Source: Patulibacter sp. SYSU D01012
GTDB taxonomy: Bacteria; Actinomycetota; Thermoleophilia; Solirubrobacterales; Solirubrobacteraceae
Direction of reading: 5' to 3'
DNA length: 64,000 nucleotides
Assembly (NCBI RefSeq): GCF_017916475.1
Contig: NZ_JAFMTB010000003.1
Location: forward strand, 531,757-595,756
The position numbers and the translations under genes were made by a program. Positions within the stretch are counted from its first letter, which is position 1, and every line of letters starts with the position of its first letter. Below are positions 42,112-51,445 of the stretch, piece by piece. The notes under the pieces were generated by a model. It was not told the DNA's origin. It saw only the letters and a list, made by a program, of their open reading frames with translations, and made no database searches.

Positions 42112-44184
42112 GTGCGGATCACGGAGCGCATCGACCTGCCCGTCGCGCCCGAACGCGCCTGGCGCGCCGTCGTCGAGCCGCGCGTCGTCGTCCGCGCGAC
42201 CCCCGGCCTGGAGGCGTTCGAGGCGGTGGACGGGGGGCCGCTGCGGGTCGGCTCGCGGATCCGGGCGCTCATGCGCGTCGGGGCCGCCGAGCTGGGCAGC
42301 GAGCTCGAGGTGACGGTCCTCAACGAGGGCAGCGACCTGGGCGCCACGAGCGTCACGGGGATCGACCTGCAGGTGGGGCTCCGCGTGCGCCCGCACGGCG
42401 ACGGCGCCCGCGTGACCGTCCACCTGGGCTTCAACCCGCCGGGCGGGATGACCGGCGCGCTCGCCGGCGCGGTCGTGCGGCCCGAGCTGCGCCGCCGCAC
42501 CCGGGCGATGCTGCGGGCGATCGAGCGGCTGCTGCTGGCCGAGGAGCCGCCCGCGTCCGTGCCCGGGCCCGCCGCCGTCGCGGGCCGGGCGCTGCGGACC
42601 GTCGCGGTGCTCGGCGGCGCGGGCGCGCTGCGGCCGCTGCGCCCCGACCGGGCCGCGGTCGCGCTGGGCCGCCTGGCCGCCTGGGGCCCGACGCCCGCGG
42701 GCGCGTACGCCGCCGCGGCCGTCCGCGACCCGCACCGCCTGGCGATCGTCGACGGCGACCGCGCCCTGACGTACGCCGAGCTCGAGGCCCGCACGACCGC
42801 GCTGGCCGTCGCGCTGCGCGACCGCGGCGTCGTCGAGGGGCACCGCGTGGCGATCGCGTGCCGCAACCACCGCGGGTTCGTCGAGGCGCTCGTCGCGACC
42901 GGCAAGGCGGGCGCCGACGCGCTGCTGGTCAACACCGGCTTCGCGGCGCCGCAGGTGCGGGCCGTCTTCGACCGCGAGCGGCCGACCGCGCTCGTCTGCG
43001 ACGCGGACCTGCTCGACCTGATGGACGACGCGCTCGGCGCGGGCGGCAGCCAGGTCGTCTCGCGCGTCGTCTCGGCCTGGGGGGCCGGCCCGGCGCCGCG
43101 GCCCGGCGTGCGGGCGCTCGAGGAGCTCATCGTCGAGGGCGCCGGCCGCGCGCTGGCCCACCCGAAGGCCCCCGGGCGGGTGGTCCTGCTGACGTCGGGC
43201 ACCACGGGCGTCCCGAAGGGCACCCGGCGCCGCCGGATCGGCCTGGACGCCGCGGTCTCGTTCCTGGACCGGCTGCCGTACCGCGACGGGAGCACCGTGC
43301 TCGTCGCCCCGCCGCTGTTCCACGCCTGGGGGTACGCCAACCTCATCGCCACGCTGCTCCTGGGCGGCACGGTGGTGCTCCGCCGCGACGCCGACCCGGA
43401 CGGGCTGCTGCGTTCGGCGGCGCGGCACGACGCCGACGTGCTGGCGGCCGTCCCGGCGCACCTGCGCGGCATCCTCGCCCTCGACCCGGCGGCGCGCGAG
43501 GCCCACGACGTTTCCCGCCTGCGGGTGGTCGCGGTGTCGGGCTCGCCCCTGCCGGGCGACGTCGCGCGGCGCTGGACGGCGGCCTACGGGCCCGGGCTGC
43601 ACGCCGTGTACGGTGCCACCGAGGTGGGCTGGGCGGCGGTCGCCGGGCCGGACGACCTGCGCGCGGCGCCGGGCACCGCCGGGCGGATCCCGTACGGCAC
43701 GCAGGTGCGGATCTTCGACGAGGACGGCGTGCCGCTCCCGACCCACCGCGTCGGACGCATCCACGTGCGCGGGCCGCTGACGAGCCAGCGCTACACGGAC
43801 GGCACCCGGCTGCCGCAGCGCGACGGCCTGACGGACACGGGCGACCTGGGCTACCTGGACGACCTGGGCCGGCTGTACGTGCTCGGCCGCGCCGACGACA
43901 TGGTCGTGGCCGGCGGCGAGCGGCTGTTCCCCGTCGCGGTCGAGGACGTGCTAGCCGAGCACCCCGCGGTCGCGGACGTCGCCGTCGTGCCCGACCCGGG
44001 CGGCGAGGAGCGGCTGGTCGCGCACGTCGTCCTGGCGCCGGGCGCCATGCTGACCGCGCAGGAGGCCCGCGCGCACGTCGCGGCGCAGCGGCCGCGCGCC
44101 GAGGTGCCCGCCGAGGTGCGCTTCCACGACGCGCTGCCGCGCGGCGCCGCCGGCAAGGTGGCGGCGGCGGACCTGCCCGGCTGA
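42112..44184 (+). CDS. SRPBCC domain fused to an AMP-forming acyl-CoA ligase
   Basis: A 690-residue fusion. Residues ~1-145 are an SRPBCC/START-like lipid-binding domain (MRITERIDLPVAPERAWRAV...VTVHLGFNPPGGMTGALAG). After a linker, ~200-690 is an ANL-superfamily ligase: LTSGTTGVPKGTRRR (phosphate loop), YGATEVGWAAV, DTGDLGYLDDLGRLYVLGRADDM, and the catalytic Lys in PRGAAGKVAA. It would adenylate a carboxylic (probably fatty) acid and pass it to CoA or another carrier; the START-like domain may present or store the hydrophobic substrate. Start GTG 42112, 2 nt after the acyltransferase stop. The substrate is unknown. Confidence 0.9.
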   Translation: MRITERIDLPVAPERAWRAVVEPRVVVRATPGLEAFEAVDGGPLRVGSRIRALMRVGAAELGSELEVTVLNEGSDLGATSVTGIDLQVGLRVRPHGDGARVTVHLGFNPPGGMTGALAGAVVRPELRRRTRAMLRAIERLLLAEEPPASVPGPAAVAGRALRTVAVLGGAGALRPLRPDRAAVALGRLAAWGPTPAGAYAAAAVRDPHRLAIVDGDRALTYAELEARTTALAVALRDRGVVEGHRVAIACRNHRGFVEALVATGKAGADALLVNTGFAAPQVRAVFDRERPTALVCDADLLDLMDDALGAGGSQVVSRVVSAWGAGPAPRPGVRALEELIVEGAGRALAHPKAPGRVVLLTSGTTGVPKGTRRRRIGLDAAVSFLDRLPYRDGSTVLVAPPLFHAWGYANLIATLLLGGTVVLRRDADPDGLLRSAARHDADVLAAVPAHLRGILALDPAAREAHDVSRLRVVAVSGSPLPGDVARRWTAAYGPGLHAVYGATEVGWAAVAGPDDLRAAPGTAGRIPYGTQVRIFDEDGVPLPTHRVGRIHVRGPLTSQRYTDGTRLPQRDGLTDTGDLGYLDDLGRLYVLGRADDMVVAGGERLFPVAVEDVLAEHPAVADVAVVPDPGGEERLVAHVVLAPGAMLTAQEARAHVAAQRPRAEVPAEVRFHDALPRGAAGKVAAADLPG

Positions 44185-44232
44185 GCCGCGCGCGCCGGCC
44201 GGCGGACGAAGGGCTCCAGGTACCCTCGAACG

Positions 44233-45696
44233 GTGAGCGAGACGCCCCTGCCCGCCGTCGCGACGCCCGCCGAGTTCGACCCGGACGGGTTCGCGGCGTT
44301 CCGCTTCGTCGGGGTGGAGATCGACGAGGAGGCCGCCGCGGTCACCCTGCGCTACGCGCTCGACGACGCCGTCGCGTTCGCCGAGACGGTCGCGTTCGAC
44401 GGCGTGACGTGGCCTCGCGACCCCGCGCGCCGCGAGACGCTCGCGCGCCTGGCGCGGCTGCTGCACCTGCTCGCCGGCGTCTCGTACTTCAAGACGGCGG
44501 TCCCCGCCCGCATGGTGCTCGAGCCCGGCACGGGCGACCTGGCCGGCGGCGACGCCCCGTCGCCGCGGCTGCGGGCGCTGCTGCGCGAGGTCTACACCCT
44601 CGGCCTGGGCGAGTTCGCCTACCGCAACGGCATCGACGTGCGCGAGCGCGGCGCGTGGCCCGCGGCCGCCGAGGCCGCGCCCGCCGCGCCGGTGGCGCTG
44701 GACGCCACGGGCCGCACGCTCGTGCCGATCGGCGGCGGCAAGGACTCCGTCGTCGCGCTCGAGGTCGTGCGCCGGGCGGGCCGCGAGGCGCTGCCGTTCT
44801 CGGTCGGTCGCGCCGAGCCGATCGTCCGCTGCGTGCAGGCGAGCGGCCTGCCGCACGCCGTCGCGCGGCGCAGCCTGTCGCCCAACATCGGGGCGATCAA
44901 CGCCGCCGGCGCCCACAACGGGCACGTGCCGGTGACCGCGGTGGTCTCGACGATCGCCCTGATGACGGCGGTCCTCCACGGGGCGGACGCCGTCGCGATG
45001 GCGAACGAGCGGTCGGCGTCCGAGGGCAACCTCGTGTGGGACGGGCTCGACGTCAACCACCAGTGGAGCAAGGGCGCGGCGTTCGAGACGGCGTACCGGG
45101 ACCTGCTCGCGGCCGAGGTCGCCACGGGCCTGGACTACCGCTCCGTGCTGCGCCCCGCCAGCGAGCTCGCGATCGCCCGCGCGTTCAGCCGCCTGACGCA
45201 GTACCACCCGCACTTCACGTCCTGCAACACGGTCTTCCGCCTGGACCCCGCGCGCCGCCGCTCGCACTGGTGCGGCGACTGCCCGAAGTGCCGGTTCGTG
45301 TTCCTGGCGCTCGCGCCCGAGCTTCAGCCCGACGCGCTCCGGTCGATCTTCGGGGTCGACATGTTGGACGACGAGACGCAGTACGCGGGCTTCTGCGACC
45401 TGGCCGGTCTCCGCCACCACAAGCCGTTCGAGTGCGTCGGCGAGGAGGCGGAGTCGCTCGTCGCGATGCGCCTGATCGCCGGACAGGCGCCCGCCGACGT
45501 GGCCGTCCTGCACCCCGGGGCACAGGGGGCGTGGGCGGACCACGCCGTCGTGCGTCGCCTGCGCGCCGAGCACCTGGACGACCGTCCGACGGTGCATCCG
45601 GCCGAGCTGGCCCCGCCGTACGTCCTCGACGAGGCGGCGCTCGCCGACCTTCCCTCCGACCTGCGCGACGCCGCCGTCGCCGTCCTCGCTCCATGA
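44233..45696 (+). CDS. murL: UDP-MurNAc-L-Ala-L-Glu epimerase, MurL
   Basis: A 487-residue protein matching the MurL family, which uses ATP to epimerise the L-Glu of UDP-MurNAc-L-Ala-L-Glu to D-Glu, an alternative to glutamate racemase. Visible features: a PP-loop-like VPIGGGKDSVVALEV, the EPIVRCVQASGLPHAVARRSLSP and MANERSASEGNL blocks, NHQWSKG, and a C-terminal HWCGDCPKCRFVFLAL cysteine motif. The start is GTG 6 nt after TACCCT (leaderless). Its stop overlaps the TetR start (ATGA). A stand-alone MurD gene lies 2 kb away, as expected for the MurD2 that makes the L-Glu substrate. Confidence 0.9.
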   Translation: MSETPLPAVATPAEFDPDGFAAFRFVGVEIDEEAAAVTLRYALDDAVAFAETVAFDGVTWPRDPARRETLARLARLLHLLAGVSYFKTAVPARMVLEPGTGDLAGGDAPSPRLRALLREVYTLGLGEFAYRNGIDVRERGAWPAAAEAAPAAPVALDATGRTLVPIGGGKDSVVALEVVRRAGREALPFSVGRAEPIVRCVQASGLPHAVARRSLSPNIGAINAAGAHNGHVPVTAVVSTIALMTAVLHGADAVAMANERSASEGNLVWDGLDVNHQWSKGAAFETAYRDLLAAEVATGLDYRSVLRPASELAIARAFSRLTQYHPHFTSCNTVFRLDPARRRSHWCGDCPKCRFVFLALAPELQPDALRSIFGVDMLDDETQYAGFCDLAGLRHHKPFECVGEEAESLVAMRLIAGQAPADVAVLHPGAQGAWADHAVVRRLRAEHLDDRPTVHPAELAPPYVLDEAALADLPSDLRDAAVAVLAP

Positions 45697-46238
45697 CCGC
45701 CCAGACCCCGTTGTCCCCCCGCGCGCAGGAGATCGTGCGCGCCGCCCGCGAGCTGCTCGAGAGCGAGGGACCCGACGGGCTGTCGATGCGCCTGATCGCC
45801 GCCCGGCTCGGCGTGCAGGCCCCGTCGCTGTACAAGCACCTGACGGACAAGCGCGCGATCACCAACGCGATCGTGATCGAGGCGCTCGGCGAGCTGACCG
45901 CGACGATCGCCGCCGCGATGGACGCCGCCGACGACCGCCTGTGGGCCGGCGCGATGGCGCAGCGGGAGTGGGCGCTGGCGCACCCCCACCTGTACCGCCT
46001 GATCATGGAGCAGCCGATCGGCGAGGAGCCCGAGCTGCAGGCCGCCGGGCAGCGCGCCGGCGTGCCGCTGCGGAGCGTCACGGGCGACGACCGCATGGCG
46101 TTCACCGCGCTGTGGTGCTTCGGCCACGGCGTGATCGACCAGGAGCTGCGCGGCCGCATCCCGCCCGACATCGACGTGATCGCCCTGTGGCGCCGCGGGC
46201 TGGACGCGCTGCGCCCCGACGCGCCCGCCGCGGGCTGA
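45693..46238 (+). CDS. TetR-family transcriptional regulator
   Basis: A 181-residue TetR regulator. The helix-turn-helix is at ~12-55 (EIVRAARELLESEGPDGLSMRLIAARLGVQAPSLYKHLTDKRAI), followed by a helical effector domain (WALAHPHLYRLIMEQPIG). Its ATG overlaps the murL stop by 4 nt, so it is translated with murL and may regulate that operon, though the effector is unknown. A 20-bp perfect GCC/GGC palindrome (46251-46270) follows and may end the transcript or act on the next promoter. Confidence 0.9.
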   Translation: MTAQTPLSPRAQEIVRAARELLESEGPDGLSMRLIAARLGVQAPSLYKHLTDKRAITNAIVIEALGELTATIAAAMDAADDRLWAGAMAQREWALAHPHLYRLIMEQPIGEEPELQAAGQRAGVPLRSVTGDDRMAFTALWCFGHGVIDQELRGRIPPDIDVIALWRRGLDALRPDAPAAG

Positions 46239-46250
46239 GGCCGCGCCGGC

Positions 46251-46270
46251 GCCGCCGCCGCGGCGGCGGC
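46251..46270. promoter_or_regulatory. 20-bp GCC/GGC palindrome next to the YcaQ-gene -10
   Basis: GCCGCCGCCG followed by CGGCGGCGGC is a perfect palindrome directly abutting TAGCAT (46271-46276). It can act as the murL-TetR terminator or as an operator over the -35 region of the next gene. Confidence 0.4.
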
Positions 46271-46283
46271 TAGCATCGCCGCG

Positions 46284-47522
46284 ATGGCGGCCGGGGCGGC
46301 AGGACGGATCTCGGCGGCGGAGGCCCGGCGCATCGCGCTCGCCGCGCAGGGCTTCGCCGACCGCCACCACCGCCGGCCACCCGCGCGCCCGACGACGGCC
46401 CACCTGCAGCGCGTGCTCGACCGCGTCGGGCTGCTGCAGATCGACTCGGTCAACGTCCTGGCCCGCGCGCACCTGCTGCCGGTGTACTCGCGTCTGGGGC
46501 CGTACGACCTGACGCTGCTCGAGCGCGCCACCGCCCGGCGGCCGCGGCGGCTCGTGGAGTACTGGGCCCACGAGGCGTCGTTCGTTCCGCCCGCCACGCA
46601 CCGCCTGCTGCGCTGGCGCATGGCGCGGATCCACGACGAGGGCTGGGGCATGATCCGCCGCGCGGGCGAGCAGCCGGAGCTGCTGGCGCTCGTCGAGGAG
46701 GAGATCGCCGCGCACGGCCCGCTGACCGCCGTCGAGCTGGAGCGGCGGCTGGAGACGGACGGCTTCGGGCCGCGCCAGGGCAACGGCTACGCCTGGAACT
46801 GGTCGGCGGTCAAGCGTGCGCTGGAGTACCTGTTCTTCGTCGGCCGCGTCAGCTCGGCGGGGCGCACCCCGCAGTTCGAGCGGCGCTACGACCTGACGGA
46901 CCGGGTGCTGCCGCCCGAGGTGGCCGCCGCGCCCGATCCCGATCCCGCGGACGCGCGCCGCGAGCTGGTGCGGATCGCGGCGCGGGCGCACGGCGTGGGG
47001 ACGGAGCAGGACCTGCGCGACTACTTCCGCCTGTCGCCCGAGCAGGCGAAGCCGGCGATCGCCGACCTGGTGGCGAGCGGCGAGCTGCTGCCCGTCGCGG
47101 TGGCCGGGTGGCGCCGCGCGGCGTACCTGCACGCCGAGGCGGCGCGCCCGCGCCGCGTCGACGCCCGCGCCCTGCTGGCGCCCTTCGACCCGCTGATCTT
47201 CCACCGCCCGCGGACGGAGGCCCTCTTCGGCTTCCGCTACCGGCTCGAGATCTACGTGCCGCGCGAGAAGCGGGTCCACGGCTACTACGTCCTGCCGTTC
47301 CTGCTCGGCGACCGGCTCGTCGCCCGGGTCGACCTGAAGAGCGACCGCGCCGCCGGGGTGCTGCGCGTGCAGGCCGCGCACGGCGAGGCCGGGATCGACC
47401 AGGGCCACGTCGCCGCCGAGCTCGCGGACGAGCTGCGGCGGATGGCCGGCTGGCTGGGCCTGGGCGGGGTGGCCGCCGAGCCGCGCGGCGACCTGGCCGG
47501 GGCGCTCGCCCTGGCGCTGTAG
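46284..47522 (+). CDS. YcaQ-family DNA glycosylase (winged-helix, crosslink repair)
   Basis: A 412-residue protein of the YcaQ/AlkX (HTH_42) family. The catalytic QxD motif is at [23 protein letters not shown], with [11 protein letters not shown] and [27 protein letters not shown] typical of the family, and several winged helices between. Members remove bulky N-alkyl purines and unhook interstrand crosslinks. Leaderless-type start: TAGCAT, 7 nt, ATG. It converges with the MurD gene (20 nt between stops). Confidence 0.93.
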   Translation: MAAGAAGRISAAEARRIALAAQGFADRHHRRPPARPTTAHLQRVLDRVGLLQIDSVNVLARAHLLPVYSRLGPYDLTLLERATARRPRRLVEYWAHEASFVPPATHRLLRWRMARIHDEGWGMIRRAGEQPELLALVEEEIAAHGPLTAVELERRLETDGFGPRQGNGYAWNWSAVKRALEYLFFVGRVSSAGRTPQFERRYDLTDRVLPPEVAAAPDPDPADARRELVRIAARAHGVGTEQDLRDYFRLSPEQAKPAIADLVASGELLPVAVAGWRRAAYLHAEAARPRRVDARALLAPFDPLIFHRPRTEALFGFRYRLEIYVPREKRVHGYYVLPFLLGDRLVARVDLKSDRAAGVLRVQAAHGEAGIDQGHVAAELADELRRMAGWLGLGGVAAEPRGDLAGALALAL

Positions 47523-47542
47523 CCGCCCCGCCGGGTCGCCCG

Positions 47543-49006
47543 TCAGGCGTCCGGCAAAGCGGCGACCGCGGCGGCGAAGCGCGCGCCGCGGTCCTCGAAG
47601 TCGCGGAAGACGTTGTGGCTCGGCGCCGCGGGGGAGAGGAGGACCGTCGCGTCGGGCGTGGCGAGCTCGCGGGCCGCGGCGACGGCGTCCCGGGTGACGG
47701 CGTCCGGGTCCGTGCCCTCGACCGTCCGCACCGGCACGGTGGCGCCGGCGGCGAGCAGCGCGTCCGCCAGCCGCGGCCCCGTCCCCGGCAGCGCGACGAC
47801 GCCCGCCACGTGCACCGGCACCGGCGGCTCGCCGATGGCGCCCGTCGGGACCTCGCCCGCGGCCAGCGCGGCGGCGAGCGCCCCGTACTCCTGCTCGCGG
47901 TCGACGCCGCCGGCCAGCAGCACGACGGGGCCGGGCGCGAACGCGGCGACGGCGGCCATCGCCGCCTCGGGCGTCGTCGAGATCGAGTCGTCCACCCATG
48001 TGATGCCGGCGCGGCGGCCGACGACCTCCTGCCGGTGCGGCAGCGTCGCGAAGTCGCGCAGCGCGCCCGCCAGGTCACCGATCTCGTGCCCGAGCGCCCG
48101 CACGCACTCGAGCGCGGCGCACACGTTCCGTGCCCCGATGACGCCGCGGACCGGCAGCTCGTCGACGCGGCACAGCACGTGCGGGCCGTCGAGCACCCGA
48201 CCGCCGGCGACGTGCAGGCCGTGCTCCTCGTCGACCCACAGGACCGGGCACGCCAGGTCGTCCGCGGCGGCGCGCAGCCCCGGGTCCGCGTGGGACAGGA
48301 CCGCCAGCCGCGGCCCGTCGCCCGCGGTCAGGATCCGCAGCTTGTCGGCGTGGTACGTCGCCTCGTCGCCGTGCCAGGGCAGGTGGTCGCGCAGCAGGTT
48401 GGTGACGACCGCGATCGTGGGCGCGCGCGGCAGGTCGGCCAGCTGGTAGCTCGACAGCTCGAGCACCCACGCCTCGGGCGGCTGCGCGGGCGCCAGCTCG
48501 TCGAGCAGGGGGCGGCCGATGTTGCCCGCCAGGCGGCTCGGCACGCCCGCCTTTCCCAGCAGGTGGTGCAGCAGCGAGCTCGTGGTGCTCTTGCCCTTCG
48601 TCCCCGTCACGCCGATGACGGTCTCGCGACCCGCGCGCTCCGCCAGCCACAGGGCGGTGCCGGTGGTGACGACGGCGCCGCGGGCGCGCACCCGGTCGGC
48701 CTCGGCGCCGCGGACGGGCACCCCGGGGGAGCGGATGACGACGTCGCAGGCGGCGAGGGCGTCGAGGCCCGGCTCGCCGTGGAGCCACGCGACGGGCCGG
48801 CCGTCCGGGCCCGGGGGCAGCGGCGGCGCGTCCGCCGGCGGCGGGGTCGACGTGGCGACCACCGCGCTGGCCCCGGGCGCGTGCCGCGCCAGCGCACGCA
48901 GGGCGGCGGCCCCCTCCCGTCCCGCGCCCCAGACGCCCACGCGGCGACCGGCCAGGTCGGCCAGGCGCAGGTCGGCGGGCGGCAGCGGCGGCGGCGGTGA
49001 CGGCAC
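47543..49006 (-). CDS. murD: UDP-N-acetylmuramoyl-L-alanine:glutamate ligase, MurD-type (probable MurD2)
   Basis: A 487-residue Mur ligase. The N-terminal UDP-binding domain has GVWGAGREGAAAL, the ATP loop is VTGTKGKSTTSSLLHH, then NIGRPLL, ELSSYQLADL, VTNLLRDHL and a C-terminal HRQEVVGRRAGITWVDDSISTTP. It lies outside any dcw cluster and close to murL, the setting known for MurD2, which adds L-Glu rather than D-Glu. A classical D-Glu MurD cannot be excluded. The start is GTG 49004-49006, 6 nt from TACGCT (49013-49018); longer in-frame starts would run through that promoter. Confidence 0.9.
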   Translation of the reverse strand: MPSPPPPLPPADLRLADLAGRRVGVWGAGREGAAALRALARHAPGASAVVATSTPPPADAPPLPPGPDGRPVAWLHGEPGLDALAACDVVIRSPGVPVRGAEADRVRARGAVVTTGTALWLAERAGRETVIGVTGTKGKSTTSSLLHHLLGKAGVPSRLAGNIGRPLLDELAPAQPPEAWVLELSSYQLADLPRAPTIAVVTNLLRDHLPWHGDEATYHADKLRILTAGDGPRLAVLSHADPGLRAAADDLACPVLWVDEEHGLHVAGGRVLDGPHVLCRVDELPVRGVIGARNVCAALECVRALGHEIGDLAGALRDFATLPHRQEVVGRRAGITWVDDSISTTPEAAMAAVAAFAPGPVVLLAGGVDREQEYGALAAALAAGEVPTGAIGEPPVPVHVAGVVALPGTGPRLADALLAAGATVPVRTVEGTDPDAVTRDAVAAARELATPDATVLLSPAAPSHNVFRDFEDRGARFAAAVAALPDA

Positions 49007-49239
49007 CCGCCGAGCGTAGCCCCCGACCCCGCCGGGCACCCCGGCGGCCGACGGCGGGGCCCCGGAGCGCGCGCCGTCCCGGACTGCGGCCGGGCGTCGC
49101 GCACCGGGGCCGCGAGCGTTGCGAAACGTCGATACGGCGACGACACGACCGCGACCCGCACCTGCGACCCGGCGGGCGGATGCTGGCTCCATCGCCGGGA
49201 CGCCGTCCCGCGCCGCCTCCCCACCGGACCGTCACCGCC

Positions 49240-49908
49240 ATGTACTACGCCGCCGCCGTCTCCGCCGGTCCCCGCCCGCGCCGCCGCGTCACCCCGCTCC
49301 GCGTGGCCGGCTGGGCCGCGAGCCTCGTCGCCGTCGTGCTCGCTGCCGCGATGCTGCTGCCGCCGCTGCTCGGCTTCGACCGCTACGTGATCGTCTCGGG
49401 GTCGATGACGGGGACGTACGACACCGGGTCGATCGTCTACACCCGCGAGAAGCCGGTCGCGGCGCTGCGCGTGGGCGACGTCATCACCTACGCGCCGCCG
49501 GCCGGCGCGAGCCCGCAGGACCTCGTCACCCACCGCATCGCGGCGATGACGCCCGGCCCGGGCGGGCAGACCGTCTTCCGCACGAAGGGCGACGCGAACG
49601 CCGCCGCCGACCCGTGGACGTTCTCGCTCGAGGCGCCGCGCCAGGCCGTCGTGCGCTTCGGCGTGCCGTACCTGGGCTACGCGATCTCGGCGCTGTCCGT
49701 GCGGCAGGTGCGGATGGTGCTGCTCGGCGTCCCGGCCGCCGGCGTGGCGCTGCTGCTGCTCGTCGGGCTGCTGCGCGACGCCCGGCGCGAGGCGCAGGAG
49801 GAGCGGACGCGTCGCGACGAGGCTCCGGCGGCCCCGAGCGCCGGCGACGAGCCGGCGGGGGACGCCCGCCCGCGGCGGGGCCTGCGCAGCCGGCTGCGCG
49901 CCGCCTGA
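49240..49908 (+). CDS. sipW: SipW-type signal peptidase I (S26B)
   Basis: A 222-residue membrane signal peptidase. TM1 ~22-45 precedes VIVSGSMTGTYDTGSIVYTR with the nucleophile Ser55. The general base is His98 in VTHRI, the ER/SipW type, instead of Lys. TKGDANAAADPW and LGYAISAL are also family features, and a second TM helix (~160-180) leads to a charged tail. It would cleave exported proteins with SipW-dependent signals. Such a protein is encoded 250 bp downstream. The upstream gap 49007-49239 and the downstream gap 49909-50157 show no other gene. Confidence 0.88.
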   Translation: MYYAAAVSAGPRPRRRVTPLRVAGWAASLVAVVLAAAMLLPPLLGFDRYVIVSGSMTGTYDTGSIVYTREKPVAALRVGDVITYAPPAGASPQDLVTHRIAAMTPGPGGQTVFRTKGDANAAADPWTFSLEAPRQAVVRFGVPYLGYAISALSVRQVRMVLLGVPAAGVALLLLVGLLRDARREAQEERTRRDEAPAAPSAGDEPAGDARPRRGLRSRLRAA

Positions 49909-50157
49909 GGCCGGCCCCACCGCGCGTCGCGCGGCGTGCCGGCCCGGACCGCCCGCGGGGCGCTCCGCGGCCCTGAGGGCCCATGCGCCCGACGCGTGAC
50001 CACGCCGCCCGGGTCCGGCCGGTCCGGCCGATCGCTCCGCGGCCTGTGGCCCCGGCCCGTCCGGCCGATCACCCGGGGGAGCGGACCGATACCGGTCGCA
50101 TACCTCGCCGACGTGCCGCTGCCAGCCGCCGGCGGCACCATCCCTCCCGTACCGCCG

Positions 50158-51420
50158 ATGTCCTCCCGTCGCCGCCACCTCGCCCCCGACCTGACGCCCG
50201 CGCAGCGCCGCGCGGCCGTCGCGCTCGGGCTGCTCGCCCTGGTGGGCACCGCCGCCTCCGTCACCCCGTCCGGCGCGACGTACGCGAGCCACCGCGCCAA
50301 CCCGGGCAACGCCGTCACCGCGGCGAACGACTGGGTGCCGCCCACCGTCGCCGTCACGGATCCCGGCGCGAGCCTGCGCGGCACGGTCACGCTGGCGGCG
50401 TCGGCGAGCGACGCCCGCTCCGGCGTCGCGTCCGTCGTCCTCCAGGTCGCCCCCGAGGGCTCGACCGCCTACGCCGACGCCTGCACCGCCACGGCCGCCC
50501 CCTACGCCTGCTCCTGGGACACGAGCCGCGTGGCCGACGGCCGCTACAAGGTCCGCGCCGTGGCCACCGACGCCGCCGGCAACCGCGCCACGAGCGACCC
50601 GGTCACCGGCCGGCTCGTCGACAACACCGCGCCGACCGTCGCCCTGGCCGACCCGGGCACGCCCCTTGCGGCCGGCAACGTCACGCTGACCGCGTCCGCC
50701 GACGACGCCGGCTCGGGCGTCGCGAAGGTGACGATCCAGCGCGCCGCCGCGGGCACCGGATCCTGGACCGACGTCTGCACCCAGACCAGCGCCCCCTACG
50801 CCTGCACCTGGGCGGCCGCCGTCGGCAGCTACGACCTGCGCGCCGTCGCGGTCGACGCCGCCGGCAACGCGACGACGAGCGCCGTCGTGACGGGCCGCCA
50901 GGTCGTCGCCGACACGATCCGGCCGACCGGCGTCTCGATCCGCACGACGAACGTGAGCGGCGGCGTCGCCGGCCGCCTGGACGCGGGCGACACCCTGACG
51001 CTCCGCTACTCCGAGCCCATGCAGCTCGGCTCGATCCTCAAGGGCTGGACGGGCGGCACGAGCCCCGCGTTCACCGTGCAGGTCGGCGCCGGCGGCTGGC
51101 TGGGCTCCAGCGACGACGCCCTGTCGTTCGTCGCGACGGGCACGGGGCCGACGCCGAACATCGGGCCCGTCGACCTCGGCTCGGGCTCCTGGGTCACGAT
51201 CTTCGACAGCCTGCGCTTCGCGGCGACGGCCACCGCCGCCACCGTGAACGGCGCGACGGAGCTGACGATCACCCTCGGCGCGCGCAGCGGCTCGGGTGGC
51301 ACCTCGGCCGTCGGGGCGGTCCGCCTGGGCTGGAGCCCGTCGTCCGCGTCGACCGACCTGGCCGGCAACGCGGCGGACCCGGCCACCGTCCGCCAGAGCA
51401 CCGCGGTCGTCGCCTTCTAG
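50158..51420 (+). CDS. secreted protein with SipW-type signal and two Ig-like domains
   Basis: A 420-residue exported protein. The N-terminus (RRAAVALGLLALVGTAASVTPSGATYASHRANPGNAVTAANDW) matches SipW-dependent signals, in which cleavage is followed by an A-T-x-A-x-F/Y-S-like stretch and an N-x-x-x-A-A motif. Two related Ig-like repeats (~58-150 and ~152-245) share PTVA(V/L)(T/A)DPG, APYAC(S/T)W and AVA(T/V)DAAGN, each with one Cys pair. The C-terminal ~170 residues are a different beta-rich domain (DTIRPTGVSIRTTNVSGG...LGWSPSSASTDLAGNA). Probably a surface or matrix protein processed by the adjacent SipW. Confidence 0.82.
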   Translation: MSSRRRHLAPDLTPAQRRAAVALGLLALVGTAASVTPSGATYASHRANPGNAVTAANDWVPPTVAVTDPGASLRGTVTLAASASDARSGVASVVLQVAPEGSTAYADACTATAAPYACSWDTSRVADGRYKVRAVATDAAGNRATSDPVTGRLVDNTAPTVALADPGTPLAAGNVTLTASADDAGSGVAKVTIQRAAAGTGSWTDVCTQTSAPYACTWAAAVGSYDLRAVAVDAAGNATTSAVVTGRQVVADTIRPTGVSIRTTNVSGGVAGRLDAGDTLTLRYSEPMQLGSILKGWTGGTSPAFTVQVGAGGWLGSSDDALSFVATGTGPTPNIGPVDLGSGSWVTIFDSLRFAATATAATVNGATELTITLGARSGSGGTSAVGAVRLGWSPSSASTDLAGNAADPATVRQSTAVVAF

Positions 51421-51445
51421 GCGGCCACCGGGCGGCGGGGACGGA

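Noticed and set aside
39025..44184. 1719-codon plus-strand frame
   Set aside because: The upstream two thirds run antisense or out of frame to real genes; only 42112-44184 shows protein-family motifs.
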